From Urbifossiella limnaea (GTDB lineage: Bacteria; Planctomycetota; Planctomycetia; Gemmatales; Gemmataceae), in NCBI RefSeq assembly GCF_007747215.1, contig NZ_CP036273.1, positions 124,001 to 188,000 of the forward strand: DNA of 64,000 nucleotides. The letters are read 5' to 3'. This document shows, piece after piece, positions 50,429 to 57,993 of this stretch. Position numbers and translations under genes: made by a program. Positions within the stretch are counted from its first letter, which is position 1. Every line of letters starts with the position of its first letter. A model generated the notes under the pieces. The model had not been told where the DNA came from, made no database searches, and saw nothing but the letters and a program-made list of their open reading frames with translations.

Positions 50429-51211
50429 ATGGACCGCGGGACGGTGATCTTCGTCGGCGCCATGCTCACGTTCGCGTCGAGCTGGGTCGGGCTCGTGTAC
50501 CTGCCGTACCAGCAGCTCAACGGCCAGCAGCCGTTCACGGCGCCCGGCGAGGACGCCTACCCGCGGCCGTACAGCGACAAGGCCGCCGCCGGGGCCGGCG
50601 TGTACGCCGCCAACGGGTGCATTTACTGCCACAGCCAGCAGGTGCGGAGCGAGAAGTTCGGCAACTGGTGGGAGAACGGCGAGGAGAAGACCGGCGCCGA
50701 CATCCGCCGCGGGTGGGGCTCGCGCCGCAACGTGTCCCGCGACTACCTGAACGACCGGCCGCCGTTCCTCGGCACCATGCGCACCGGCCCCGACGTGGCG
50801 AACGTCGGCAGCCGCTACTCCGCGGCGTGGCAGCACCAGCACCTGTTCAACGCCCGGTCGTTCAACTCGTGGAGCACGATGCCGTCGTTCGCCTTCCTCT
50901 ACCGCAAGGAGAAGGTCGAGGGCACCCGCGCCCCGAACGCGCTGCGGCTCGGCCGCGAGTGGACGGTCAACCCCGGCTACCGCTGGCGGCCGACCGACGC
51001 CGAGTGGGACACCATCCTCGCCGCGCAGCCGAACCTGTCCGTCGGCTTCGAGACGACTACGCCCGAGGGGAAGTCGCGGCTGTTGGGCCTGTGGCTGACC
51101 AGCGAGGAGGAGGGCCACCAGGTCGTGCCGACGGCCGACGCCGAGAACCTGGTGGCGTACCTGCTGGAGCTGCGGAAGGCCGAGACGCCGCTGCCGGAGG
51201 CCAAGGAATGA
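50429..51211 (+). CDS. ccoO: cbb3-type cytochrome oxidase subunit II
   Basis: 260 residues from the ATG at 50429 (GGAGG 5 nt upstream). One N-terminal helix (VIFVGAMLTFASSWVGLVYLP) anchors a mono-haem domain: CIYCHSQQVR near residue 64 and axial Met in STMPSFAFLY near residue 150. These are CcoO/FixO signatures, including 'RGWGSRRNVSRDYL' and 'LGTMRTGPDVANVG'. It passes electrons to CcoN in a high-affinity terminal oxidase. Its stop overlaps the start of the next gene (ATGA). The catalytic subunit ccoN lies about 3.4 kb away on the other strand, an unusual split. Confidence 0.92.
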   Translation: MDRGTVIFVGAMLTFASSWVGLVYLPYQQLNGQQPFTAPGEDAYPRPYSDKAAAGAGVYAANGCIYCHSQQVRSEKFGNWWENGEEKTGADIRRGWGSRRNVSRDYLNDRPPFLGTMRTGPDVANVGSRYSAAWQHQHLFNARSFNSWSTMPSFAFLYRKEKVEGTRAPNALRLGREWTVNPGYRWRPTDAEWDTILAAQPNLSVGFETTTPEGKSRLLGLWLTSEEEGHQVVPTADAENLVAYLLELRKAETPLPEAKE

Positions 51212-52005
51212 ACCCCACACCCCCAGCCGAGCCGACGCCCGAGGTGCCGGTCGACTCCGTGCAGGCGCTGCACGCGCCGGTGATGCAGGCGATGAACGAC
51301 CCGGTGATGCTGTCGCCCGGGGCCGACCCGGTGGACGACCAGCCCGGGGCCGGCGGCCAGGACAGCGTGCAGTCGATGCACGGTATTCTGATGCGCGAGC
51401 ACGCCGAGCCGCGCGACGGGTTCGAGCCGGTGCCGTTCTGGGTCATGGTCGTGTTCGCCGCGCTGCTGATGTGGGGCGGGTACTACGCCGGCAGCGAGTC
51501 GGCCGACTTCCGCCGCGACGTGTACGACACCGACGAGCGGAAGTTCTCCGGCCTGCCGGGCGACCCCGGCAACCCGCCGGCCGACCCGCAGCCGAAGACG
51601 GTGGCCGAGCTGGTGGCGATCGGCCGGGCGCGCTACGCGCTGACGTGCGCCGCGTGCCACAAGGCCGAGGGCGAGGGCGACCCGGCGTTGAAGGCGCCGC
51701 CGCTGAAGGGGTCGGCGTGGGTGGTCGGCGCGGAGGCGAGCCCGGCCCGGCTGGCGCGGCTGGCGCTGTACGGGCACGCGCCGGGGGCGACGCCGGCGGC
51801 GAAGGATTACGAGGTGGCCGCGGTGCTGACGTTCGTGCGGAACTCGTTCGGCCACAAGGCCGACGCCGACGACGCGAACCCGACGATCCCGGTAGCGGCG
51901 GTGGCGGCGGCGCGGGCGAAGGAGAAGACGCGCGGCCCGTACACGCTGGCCGAGCTGAAGACGATCCCGCCCGACTACAAGGACGCGGTCGCGGAGAAGA
52001 AGTAG
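51208..52005 (+). CDS. ccoP: CcoP-like subunit of cbb3 oxidase, single haem
   Basis: 265 residues. An N-terminal 70-residue hydrophilic region is followed by one helix (FWVMVVFAALLMWGGYYAG, about 76-94) and one cytochrome c domain with CAACHKAEGEGD near residue 148. Classical CcoP has two haem domains; only one CXXCH is present. In related cytochromes the distal ligand is Met in a GxxMPAF block before 'VAAVLTFVRNSFG'; here the block reads GATPAAKDY, so that Met is missing. The C-terminal 55 residues are Lys/Ala-rich. Assignment as CcoP rests on the ATGA overlap with ccoO and the anchor-cytochrome layout. Confidence 0.75.
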   Translation: MNPTPPAEPTPEVPVDSVQALHAPVMQAMNDPVMLSPGADPVDDQPGAGGQDSVQSMHGILMREHAEPRDGFEPVPFWVMVVFAALLMWGGYYAGSESADFRRDVYDTDERKFSGLPGDPGNPPADPQPKTVAELVAIGRARYALTCAACHKAEGEGDPALKAPPLKGSAWVVGAEASPARLARLALYGHAPGATPAAKDYEVAAVLTFVRNSFGHKADADDANPTIPVAAVAAARAKEKTRGPYTLAELKTIPPDYKDAVAEKK

Positions 52006-52019
52006 GGCGGCTGGGTTTC

Positions 52020-52063
52020 GCCGCTCGCGGCTTCGCGTCGCCCAGCGCGAAGCCGCAAGCGGC
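52020..52063. terminator. palindrome between convergent genes (family B)
   Basis: 18-nt arms (52020-52037 and 52046-52063), one mismatch, 8-nt loop, exactly between the ccoP stop (52005) and the stop of the minus-strand permease (52071). A bidirectional terminator is likely. Confidence 0.7.
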
Positions 52064-52070
52064 AACGCGA

Positions 52071-53177
52071 TTAAGCGGTCGCCAGCCGCGCCGTCGGCAC
52101 GGGCGCCGCAGCGGGGCTCAGCTCCCCCCGCTCCTCCGGGTGGAGCCGGCGGTGCCACACGTCGATGAGCCCGAGCGTCACCGCGACGGCGACCGGCCCC
52201 AGCACCATGCCGCTGACGCCGAACACGGCCAGCCCGCCGACGTAGGCCACGAGCACCGGCACCGCGTGGAGCCGCATCCGGCCGCCGGCCAGGTACGCGT
52301 ACAGCCAATTCCCCACCGGCCCCGACCACAGCACCCCCCAGCCCAGCACCGCCGCCGCGGGGCCGACGCGGTCGGTCATCAGCAGCAGCACGCCGGCCGG
52401 CAGCCACACCAGCACCGCGCCCACCACCGGCAGCACGCCGAGGACGAACATCACCGTCGCCCACACGACGACGTTCGGCAGCCCGGCCCACCAGAACACG
52501 AGCCCGCCGGTCACGGCCTGCGCCAGCGCCGCCACCACGGTGGCGTACACGGTCGCGTGGATCGTGTCGTCCACCCGGGTGAACAGGTAGTCACTCTCGG
52601 TGCGGGTCATCGGCAGGGTGTCGCGGACGGCGGCGAGGAGCCGGCGGTGGTCGCGGAGGGCGTAGTACAGCACGAAGACGCACACCAGCCCTTGCAGGGC
52701 CGCCCCGAGCGTGCCCTGCGCGAACAGCGCCGCGTCCCCGGCGAGCCGGCCCACGAGCTTCCGCGCCTCGTCGTTGACGTCCACATGGTTCCGCACCCAG
52801 TCCAGCGCCCACGGCCCGCTCGGCACCGTTTCCGCCATCTCGTCGAGCCGCCCGGAGTTGACCGCCACCTCGGCCCGCGTCACCGCCGACGCCGTCTCCC
52901 TCGCCAGCTGCCCGCCGACGAGCGCGACCGGCACCAGGACCGCGGCCACGACGAGCGTGGTGGTGACGCCCGCCGCGACGCCCGGGTACGGGATGACGGC
53001 TTCGAGCCGGCGGTGCAGCGGGTACGCCATGACGGCGAGCGCCACGGCCCACGCCAGCGCCGGCAGGAACGGGACGGCGATGAGGACGCACACGGCGACG
53101 CCGGCGAGCGTGAGCAGCGCCAGGGCGGCGACGCGCGGGCGGGTCGGGTCGGCGGGGGCGGGCGTGTCGGCGGGCAT
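52071..53177 (-). CDS. AI-2E family (UPF0118) membrane transporter
   Basis: 368 residues from the ATG at 53177 with GGAGG 8 nt upstream. Eight transmembrane helices in the family arrangement: an N-terminal pair, 'AWAVALAVMAYPLHRRLE', a long amphipathic region with 'VNSGRLDEMAETV', then a block with FWWAGLPNVVVWATVMFVLGVLPVVG (in parts) and 'GPVAVAVTLGLIDVW'. Members export the quorum signal AI-2 in some bacteria or act as Na+/H+ antiporters; the substrate here is unknown. It is divergent from the ATP-grasp gene. Confidence 0.9.
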   Translation of the reverse strand: MPADTPAPADPTRPRVAALALLTLAGVAVCVLIAVPFLPALAWAVALAVMAYPLHRRLEAVIPYPGVAAGVTTTLVVAAVLVPVALVGGQLARETASAVTRAEVAVNSGRLDEMAETVPSGPWALDWVRNHVDVNDEARKLVGRLAGDAALFAQGTLGAALQGLVCVFVLYYALRDHRRLLAAVRDTLPMTRTESDYLFTRVDDTIHATVYATVVAALAQAVTGGLVFWWAGLPNVVVWATVMFVLGVLPVVGAVLVWLPAGVLLLMTDRVGPAAAVLGWGVLWSGPVGNWLYAYLAGGRMRLHAVPVLVAYVGGLAVFGVSGMVLGPVAVAVTLGLIDVWHRRLHPEERGELSPAAAPVPTARLATA

Positions 53178-53264
53178 GGCAGTTCCTCCGGTCGACGGGG
53201 AAGCAACTCGGGTGCCGGCGCCGCGGCCCGGGGCTACTCTGACACCCCACCCCCGGAGGCCGCC

Positions 53265-54212
53265 GTGCGACCGTTCGCCATCTACCACGAGCACCCGGAC
53301 TGGTTCCGCCCGCTGTTCGCCGAGCTCGACCGCCGCGGCATCGCGTACGCCCGCCTCGACCCGCGGGCGCACCTGTACGACCCCGCCGACGGCCGGCCGC
53401 CGTACTCGCTGCTGTTCAACCGCATGAGCCCGTCGGCGTACCTCCGCGGCGGCGTGCAGGGGATGTTCTTCACCCTCGGCTACCTCGCCCACCTGGAGCG
53501 CGTCGGCCTGCCGGTCGTGAACGGGTTGCAGGCGTTCACCGTCGAAACGTCGAAGGCCCGGCAGCTGACGCTGCTGACGGGGCTCGGCCTGCCGTACCCG
53601 AAGGCGCGGGTCATCAACCACGCCAGCCGCGCCGTAGAAGCCGCGGAGGGCTTGCGCTTCCCGGTGGTGGTGAAGGCGAACGTCGGCGGCAGCGGGGCCG
53701 GCATCGTGCGCTACGACACCCCGCTGTCACTGGCCGCGGCCGCGGCCGACGGGCGGCTCGACTTCGGGGTGGATCACACGGCGCTGGTGCAGGAGTTCGT
53801 GCCGGCCCGCGGCGGCCACATCACGCGGGTGGAGACGCTCGGCGGCAAGTTCCTGTACGCGATCAAGGTGTACACGACGGGCGAGTCGTTCAACCTGTGC
53901 CCGGCCGACATCTGCCAGCGCGCCGACGGCGTGGAGCTGGTCCGCGGCGCCTGCCCCGTGGACGCGCCGCGGACGGGGATGAAGGTGGAGGGCTACACGC
54001 CGCCGGCCGAGGTGATCGCGGCGTGCGAGAAGATCATGCAGGCCGCGGGCATCGACGTGGGCGGCATCGAGTACATGACCGACGACCGCGACGGCGGCAT
54101 CGTCTACTACGACGTGAACGCGCTGTCGAACTTCGTGGCCGACGCGCCGAACGTGGTGGGCATCGACCCGTTCGCGCGGCTGGTGGACTACCTCGAACGC
54201 CGGGCGGGGTGA
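53265..54212 (+). CDS. ATP-grasp enzyme, RimK-like
   Basis: 315 residues from a GTG at 53265 with GGAGG 5 nt upstream. The ATP-grasp fold is visible: pre-domain (1-95), 'SKARQLTLLTGLGLPYPKARV' at the A-domain start, Lys in FPVVVKANVGGSGAGIVRY, 'ALVQEFVPARGGHITRVETLGG' and metal ligands in 'VGGIEYMTDDRDGGIVYYDVNALSNF' (in parts). ATP-grasp enzymes join a carboxylate to an amine or thiol via acyl phosphate; RimK-type members add amino acids to peptides or small molecules. No peptide substrate gene is adjacent, so the substrate is unknown. Confidence 0.88.
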   Translation: MRPFAIYHEHPDWFRPLFAELDRRGIAYARLDPRAHLYDPADGRPPYSLLFNRMSPSAYLRGGVQGMFFTLGYLAHLERVGLPVVNGLQAFTVETSKARQLTLLTGLGLPYPKARVINHASRAVEAAEGLRFPVVVKANVGGSGAGIVRYDTPLSLAAAAADGRLDFGVDHTALVQEFVPARGGHITRVETLGGKFLYAIKVYTTGESFNLCPADICQRADGVELVRGACPVDAPRTGMKVEGYTPPAEVIAACEKIMQAAGIDVGGIEYMTDDRDGGIVYYDVNALSNFVADAPNVVGIDPFARLVDYLERRAG

Positions 54213-54214
54213 TT

Positions 54215-54333
54215 CCCGTAGGTCGGGTCGAGGCTTTGCGAGACCTGACAGCGCTTTGCCCGGCCGTAGGGATGGCCCCGAACGCGACCTGCGCCACCGT
54301 CAGGTCTCGCAGAGCCTCGACCCGACCTACGGG
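54215..54333. repeat. 33-bp inverted repeat (family C)
   Basis: Arms 54215-54247 and 54301-54333 (CCCGTAGGTCGGGTCGAGG...) pair with one mismatch over 33 bp and enclose a 53-bp spacer. The left arm begins 3 nt past the ATP-grasp stop codon. The same arm word appears in degenerate form at 13456-13699. Confidence 0.75.
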
Positions 54334-54373
54334 AACTGGCGATGCGGATAGCACTCCCGGAACAGTTGACAGC

Positions 54374-54559
54374 TCAGTAGCCGAACTTCGATAACACGAA
54401 CACGATCAGCACGAAAACGATAATCGTAATTGGCATACCAATAAGCATGGAAAGCGTGTTGCCAATTCCAGCATGGAGTTGGAGTGAGGCAGAGACAACG
54501 CTCCCCGCAATTCCTGAAATCAGCAAACACAACGTCAGTAAGACAGTGTTCTTTCTCAT
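54374..54559 (-). CDS. small two-helix membrane protein, 61 aa
   Basis: 61 residues from the ATG at 54559 (7 codons downstream of another in-frame ATG). Two hydrophobic helices, VLLTLCLLISGIAGSVVSA and LSMLIGMPITIIVFVLIVFVL, with a short loop between. The DNA is markedly AT-richer than its surroundings, and the gene sits between a palindrome and ccoN. No family recognised; it may be a recently acquired or rapidly changing gene, or a spurious frame. Confidence 0.5.
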   Translation of the reverse strand: MRKNTVLLTLCLLISGIAGSVVSASLQLHAGIGNTLSMLIGMPITIIVFVLIVFVLSKFGY

Positions 54560-54592
54560 GGGCTCATGCAGGGCAATCAAAGGCCGAGAACT

Positions 54593-56077
54593 TCAGTCCG
54601 CCGCCGCGCCGGCCAGCTGCTTCTGGTCGGCCGGGGGCGGCTCGGCGAACCACGTCGGCCCGGTGCCGCGGCGGCGGCCCCAGCCGGCCAGGTTCATCAC
54701 CAGCAGCACGGCGAAGGCCACGTGCCCCACCCCCATCAGCACGCCCGACACCGACCGCGTGAACAGGTACGGCTTCATGTACTCCACGATGTTCCCCCAC
54801 GGCACGTTGGGGTCGTTCATCATCCGCCCCTGCGTCCAGCCGGGGAACGTCAGCGCCACGAAGTAGATGCTGATGCCGATCGCGTCGCACCAGAAGTGCA
54901 GGCTGATCAGCCGGGCGCTGCACCACTCGCGGCCGGTCAGGCGCGGGATCATGTAGTAGAGCTGCCCGAACATCACCATCGTGAAAAACCCGTAGGCGCC
55001 GAGGTGGGCGTGCGCCACCGTGTAGTGCGTGAAGTGCGCCACCTCGCTGAAGCCCTTCAGCGATTCGATACTCCCCTGGAAACTCACCGCCGTGTACGTC
55101 ATCGCGCCGAACACCGTGAACCGCAGCGCCGGGCTGTAGCGCAGCATGTGGAAGCTGCCGAGCATCGTCATGTGGTGGTTGATCGCCACGGCGATGACGG
55201 GGATGAACATCATCATGCTGCCGACGGTGCTCGCGGTCGCCAGCCAGGCCGGGATCGGGCCGCCGATCAGGTGGTGCATTCCGGCCCACGAGTAGAACAG
55301 CGCCAGCGACCAGAACCCCACGATGCTCAGGTAGTAGCTGTGGACCGGCCGGCCGATGATCTTGGGGATCAGGTAGTACGCCGACCCCACGCCGAACGGC
55401 GTCAGCCACAGGCCCAGGTAGTTGTGCCCGAACCACCAGTTCACCACCATCTGCACCACGCCCGTGGACGGCACCCAAAAAATCATCGCCACCGTGATGA
55501 GGTACAGCACCGGGAACCAGAACACGGCCGCGAAGATGTACCACTGCGTGACGTAAACGTGCGGCTCGCGGCGGCGCACGAACGTGGCCGCGGTCCACGC
55601 CGAGAAGATGGCGACGGACGTGATGAGGAACGGCGCCGTGTACCGCGGGGCGTCGAGCCACTCGACCGACTGTCCGTGCCCGAGCAGGATGCCGACGACG
55701 TTCGCCACCATGCCGACATTCCACAGCGTCGCCGCGACGAGGAGGAGCCTCGGGTACGGCAGCGTGGCACGGCTCAGGCGGCACATCAGCCAGCACCCGC
55801 CGGCCATCGCCGACATCCCGCTCCAGCCGACCCCGACGGCTTGAAGGTGCGCCATCCGCACCCGGCCGAACGTCAGGTACGGCGAGTCGGTGAGGAAGTA
55901 CGGGCTGTGCAGTTTGATCGACGCGATGACGGCGAGGACCGTGCCGACGAGGAGCCAGAACACGGCGCTAGCCGCGTAGTACAGCACCGGCCCGCGGCAC
56001 GACGTGTCGATCTCGGCGCGCTCGCGGGCGGCCTGGGCGCGGTCGGCGGCGGTCGGGGCGGGCGGCGTCACGGCCAT
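54593..56077 (-). CDS. ccoN: cbb3-type cytochrome oxidase subunit I
   Basis: 494 residues with about twelve transmembrane helices. Haem-copper ligands of the CcoN class are present: His in RMAHLQAVGVGWSG (low-spin haem), HxxxY-type region FYSWAGMHHLIGGP (copper site His pair) and the HFTHYTVAHAHLGAYGFF block for the high-spin haem. It is the O2-reducing subunit of a high-affinity oxidase used at low oxygen. ccoS lies 17 nt upstream in the same operon. ccoO and ccoP are on the other strand at 50,429-52,005, separated by a permease and an ATP-grasp gene. Confidence 0.93.
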   Translation of the reverse strand: MAVTPPAPTAADRAQAARERAEIDTSCRGPVLYYAASAVFWLLVGTVLAVIASIKLHSPYFLTDSPYLTFGRVRMAHLQAVGVGWSGMSAMAGGCWLMCRLSRATLPYPRLLLVAATLWNVGMVANVVGILLGHGQSVEWLDAPRYTAPFLITSVAIFSAWTAATFVRRREPHVYVTQWYIFAAVFWFPVLYLITVAMIFWVPSTGVVQMVVNWWFGHNYLGLWLTPFGVGSAYYLIPKIIGRPVHSYYLSIVGFWSLALFYSWAGMHHLIGGPIPAWLATASTVGSMMMFIPVIAVAINHHMTMLGSFHMLRYSPALRFTVFGAMTYTAVSFQGSIESLKGFSEVAHFTHYTVAHAHLGAYGFFTMVMFGQLYYMIPRLTGREWCSARLISLHFWCDAIGISIYFVALTFPGWTQGRMMNDPNVPWGNIVEYMKPYLFTRSVSGVLMGVGHVAFAVLLVMNLAGWGRRRGTGPTWFAEPPPADQKQLAGAAAD

Positions 56078-56094
56078 GTCGCGGCGGGCTCCGT

Positions 56095-56292
56095 TCAGGC
56101 GGATTCACCGGGGAAGGCGTCGGTCGATTCGCCGACCGGCTCGTCCGCGCCGAAGATCGACCGCGACCCGCGGTCGAAGTTCTCGAACTGACCGGCCCGG
56201 AACGCCCACCCCATCGCCAGCACGACCGCCCCGCCGAACAGGACGACCGACCCGACGACGGTAGCGAGGACGGCGAGATCGACCGAACTCAC
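56095..56292 (-). CDS. ccoS: cbb3 oxidase assembly protein CcoS
   Basis: 65 residues: one transmembrane helix (LATVVGSVVLFGGAVVLAMGW) followed by FRAGQFENFDRGSRSIFGADE, which matches the CcoS pattern WAVRSGQFDDLE...IL.DD. CcoS helps haem and copper insertion into cbb3 oxidase. It is the first gene of the ccoS-ccoN pair, the reverse of the usual position downstream of ccoI. Its small size is normal for the family. Confidence 0.85.
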   Translation of the reverse strand: MSSVDLAVLATVVGSVVLFGGAVVLAMGWAFRAGQFENFDRGSRSIFGADEPVGESTDAFPGESA

Positions 56293-56527
56293 GGCGGCAA
56301 CTCCGGGGCCGGACGAAATCGGATTGGTACGTCCATTTCATCCGCGGGGCGGGTCATCGGCAACCCGCCCGTCGCGCCGGCTCACGCGGATTCCCACCCC
56401 CGGACAGAAAATCCGTTCCACCATGAGTGTGAATGTTCCACAATTCCCAGTCACTTCCACGCAACGCATGGTTGACCCACGAGCGGTGGGCGGGTACGGT
56501 ATAAAATGCTGAAAAACGTAACGGTTT
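56293..56527. other. upstream region of ccoSN, AT-richer
   Basis: Contains a GGACGAAATCGGATTGG...CCATTTCATCC imperfect mirror near 56310-56343 and an AT-richer tract (56400-56520). The ccoS promoter should lie here on the minus strand. No clear FNR-type TTGAT-N4-ATCAA site was found. Confidence 0.35.
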
Positions 56528-56569
56528 GGAGCGTTTTCCGGTCGTGGGTTCGAGTCCCACCCGACTCGT
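56528..56569 (+). tRNA. 3' fragment of a tRNA gene (remnant or attachment site)
   Basis: The sequence holds a perfect T arm (GTGGG-TTCGAGT-CCCAC, 56544-56560) followed by an acceptor-like CCGACTCG. No matching 5' acceptor strand (CGAGTCGG) or anticodon arm is found within 100 nt upstream, so this is not a whole tRNA. Such 3' tRNA copies are typical remnants of integration by tyrosine recombinases, or decayed tRNA genes. No integrase gene is nearby. Confidence 0.45.
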
Positions 56570-56615
56570 GCCGAATCGCATGATCGCGTGGATTCGCGAT
56601 CATCCCCTCACCAAA

Positions 56616-56662
56616 CCGCGACGCCGCAAGCGGCGAACCCTCCGCCGCTTGCGGCGTCGCGG
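56616..56662. repeat. perfect 20-bp palindrome (family B)
   Basis: Arms 56616-56635 and 56643-56662 (CCGCGACGCCGCAAGCGGCG) are exact reverse complements with a 7-nt loop. A smaller hairpin, ATGATCGCG/CGCGATCAT, lies just before it at 56580-56603. Both sit in the 5' region of the dihaem cytochrome gene. Confidence 0.7.
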
Positions 56663-56869
56663 CCCGGCCGGTACCGTGACCGATCAACCGGATTCGGGAT
56701 CACCCGTGCCGGGCGCTGCCAGCCGGGCGAGACCGGACTCCACGACGGCGTGGGGGAACCGACACGAGGGAGGGCAGCCGGTATTATTCCTACTCACCAG
56801 GAAGGCGAATTCGGCTCGCCCCCACGCGGGCCCGGTCTTGCAATCGCCGGTAGCGAACTCGGAGATGAC

Positions 56870-57850
56870 ATGACGACGACGACGGGCCAGCCCCAAACCG
56901 AAGCCCCGTCACCCGTGAGCCCGACCGGGCCGATCGGCGTCCCGGCAGCCGACCCGGCCGGGATCCACGGCCCGCGGTGGCAGTGGGTGGTGCTCGGTGC
57001 CCTGCCGTTCGTCCTTGTTCTCGTCGTGTGGGTCGCGCCGGCCGCGTACATGCTCCGCGCGAAGGCGGAGCCGGCACCCGTCGACGCCCCGCACCAGCCG
57101 CCCAGCGGCATCGCGCTGTACGAGCGGCACTGCGCCCAGTGCCACGGGGACAAGGGCGACGGGGCCGGTCTGACCGCGGCCAGCCTGTGGCCGCTGCCCC
57201 GGAACTTCGGGGAGGGGCGGTTCCGGCTGGTGACGACCCAGAACGGGATCCCGACCGACGACGACCTCCTGGCCGTCCTCCGCAACGGCATCCCGGGGTC
57301 GTCGATGCCCGCGTTCGGCCACCTCGGCGAGCCGGAATTGCGGGCCTTGATCGAGCGCGTCCGGGCCTTGACGTACGCGGGCGTCCTCGAACGGTTGCTG
57401 CGGCAGGCCGACGACGGCGACATGGAACCGGCCGAGGCGTACCGGATCGCCGCCACCCGCTGCGCCCCCGGCCCCGTGCTGGCCGTCCCGAAGCAGTTCC
57501 CTCCCCCGACCGCCGCCTCGCTCGCCCGCGGCCGGGAGGTGTTCGCGAAGGTCTGCGCGTCCTGCCACGGGCCATCCGGGCGGGGGGACGGGCCGCAGGT
57601 CGCCCAGTTGGTCAACACGGACGGCTCCCGGGCCCGGCCCCGCGACCTGACGGTTGGCCGGTTCAAGGGCGGCGCCGACCCGGCGCAGGTGTACGCCCGG
57701 ATCATGCTCGGCCTGCCCGGCTCCCCGATGCCGGCCAGCAACCTCCTGCCCCAGGAGGAGATCCTGGACCTGGGCAACTACGTCCTGTCGCTCTCCCGAC
57801 CCGGGGCCGCAGCCGGACCGGCAGGCGACCGGTCGAGCCGCGCCCCCTGA
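56870..57850 (+). CDS. membrane-anchored dihaem c-type cytochrome
   Basis: 326 residues from the ATG at 56870. An N-terminal helix (WVVLGALPFVLVLVVWVAPAAYM, about 38-60) anchors two cytochrome c domains. Domain 1 (about 75-165) has CAQCHGDKGDGAG and axial Met in GSSMPAFG; domain 2 (about 220-315) has CASCHGPSGRGDG and Met in GSPMPASN. It should carry electrons on the outer face of the inner membrane. It is divergent from ccoSN with a 577-nt gap and may be the electron donor to the cbb3 oxidase, standing in for the missing second haem of the CcoP-like subunit; this is inference. Confidence 0.9.
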   Translation: MTTTTGQPQTEAPSPVSPTGPIGVPAADPAGIHGPRWQWVVLGALPFVLVLVVWVAPAAYMLRAKAEPAPVDAPHQPPSGIALYERHCAQCHGDKGDGAGLTAASLWPLPRNFGEGRFRLVTTQNGIPTDDDLLAVLRNGIPGSSMPAFGHLGEPELRALIERVRALTYAGVLERLLRQADDGDMEPAEAYRIAATRCAPGPVLAVPKQFPPPTAASLARGREVFAKVCASCHGPSGRGDGPQVAQLVNTDGSRARPRDLTVGRFKGGADPAQVYARIMLGLPGSPMPASNLLPQEEILDLGNYVLSLSRPGAAAGPAGDRSSRAP

Positions 57851-57923
57851 GCGCGACGCGGACCGGGCACGCCGGGCACCACCCCGGTCGGCCCGCCCCG
57901 TAAAAGTGCGTCTTGAAAGTCGC

Positions 57924-57969
57924 CGGCCCACTCCGTGTGCCGTGGGGATCGCAACGGCACACGGAGTGG
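57924..57969. terminator. perfect 18-bp hairpin between convergent genes
   Basis: Arms 57924-57941 and 57952-57969 (GCCCACTCCGTGTGCCGT) are exact reverse complements with a 10-nt loop. It is in the 143-nt gap between the dihaem cytochrome stop and the aldo/keto reductase stop, so a bidirectional terminator is likely. It belongs to none of the other palindrome families. Confidence 0.8.
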
Positions 57970-57993
57970 GCTTATTACGCTCTCGTGACGGCG

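Noticed and set aside
56354-56687. Minus-strand frames encoding GLEPTT/TRTHD-like peptides across 56,354-56,687
   Set aside because: Such peptides arise from translating the antisense of a tRNA T arm and are classic false genes.
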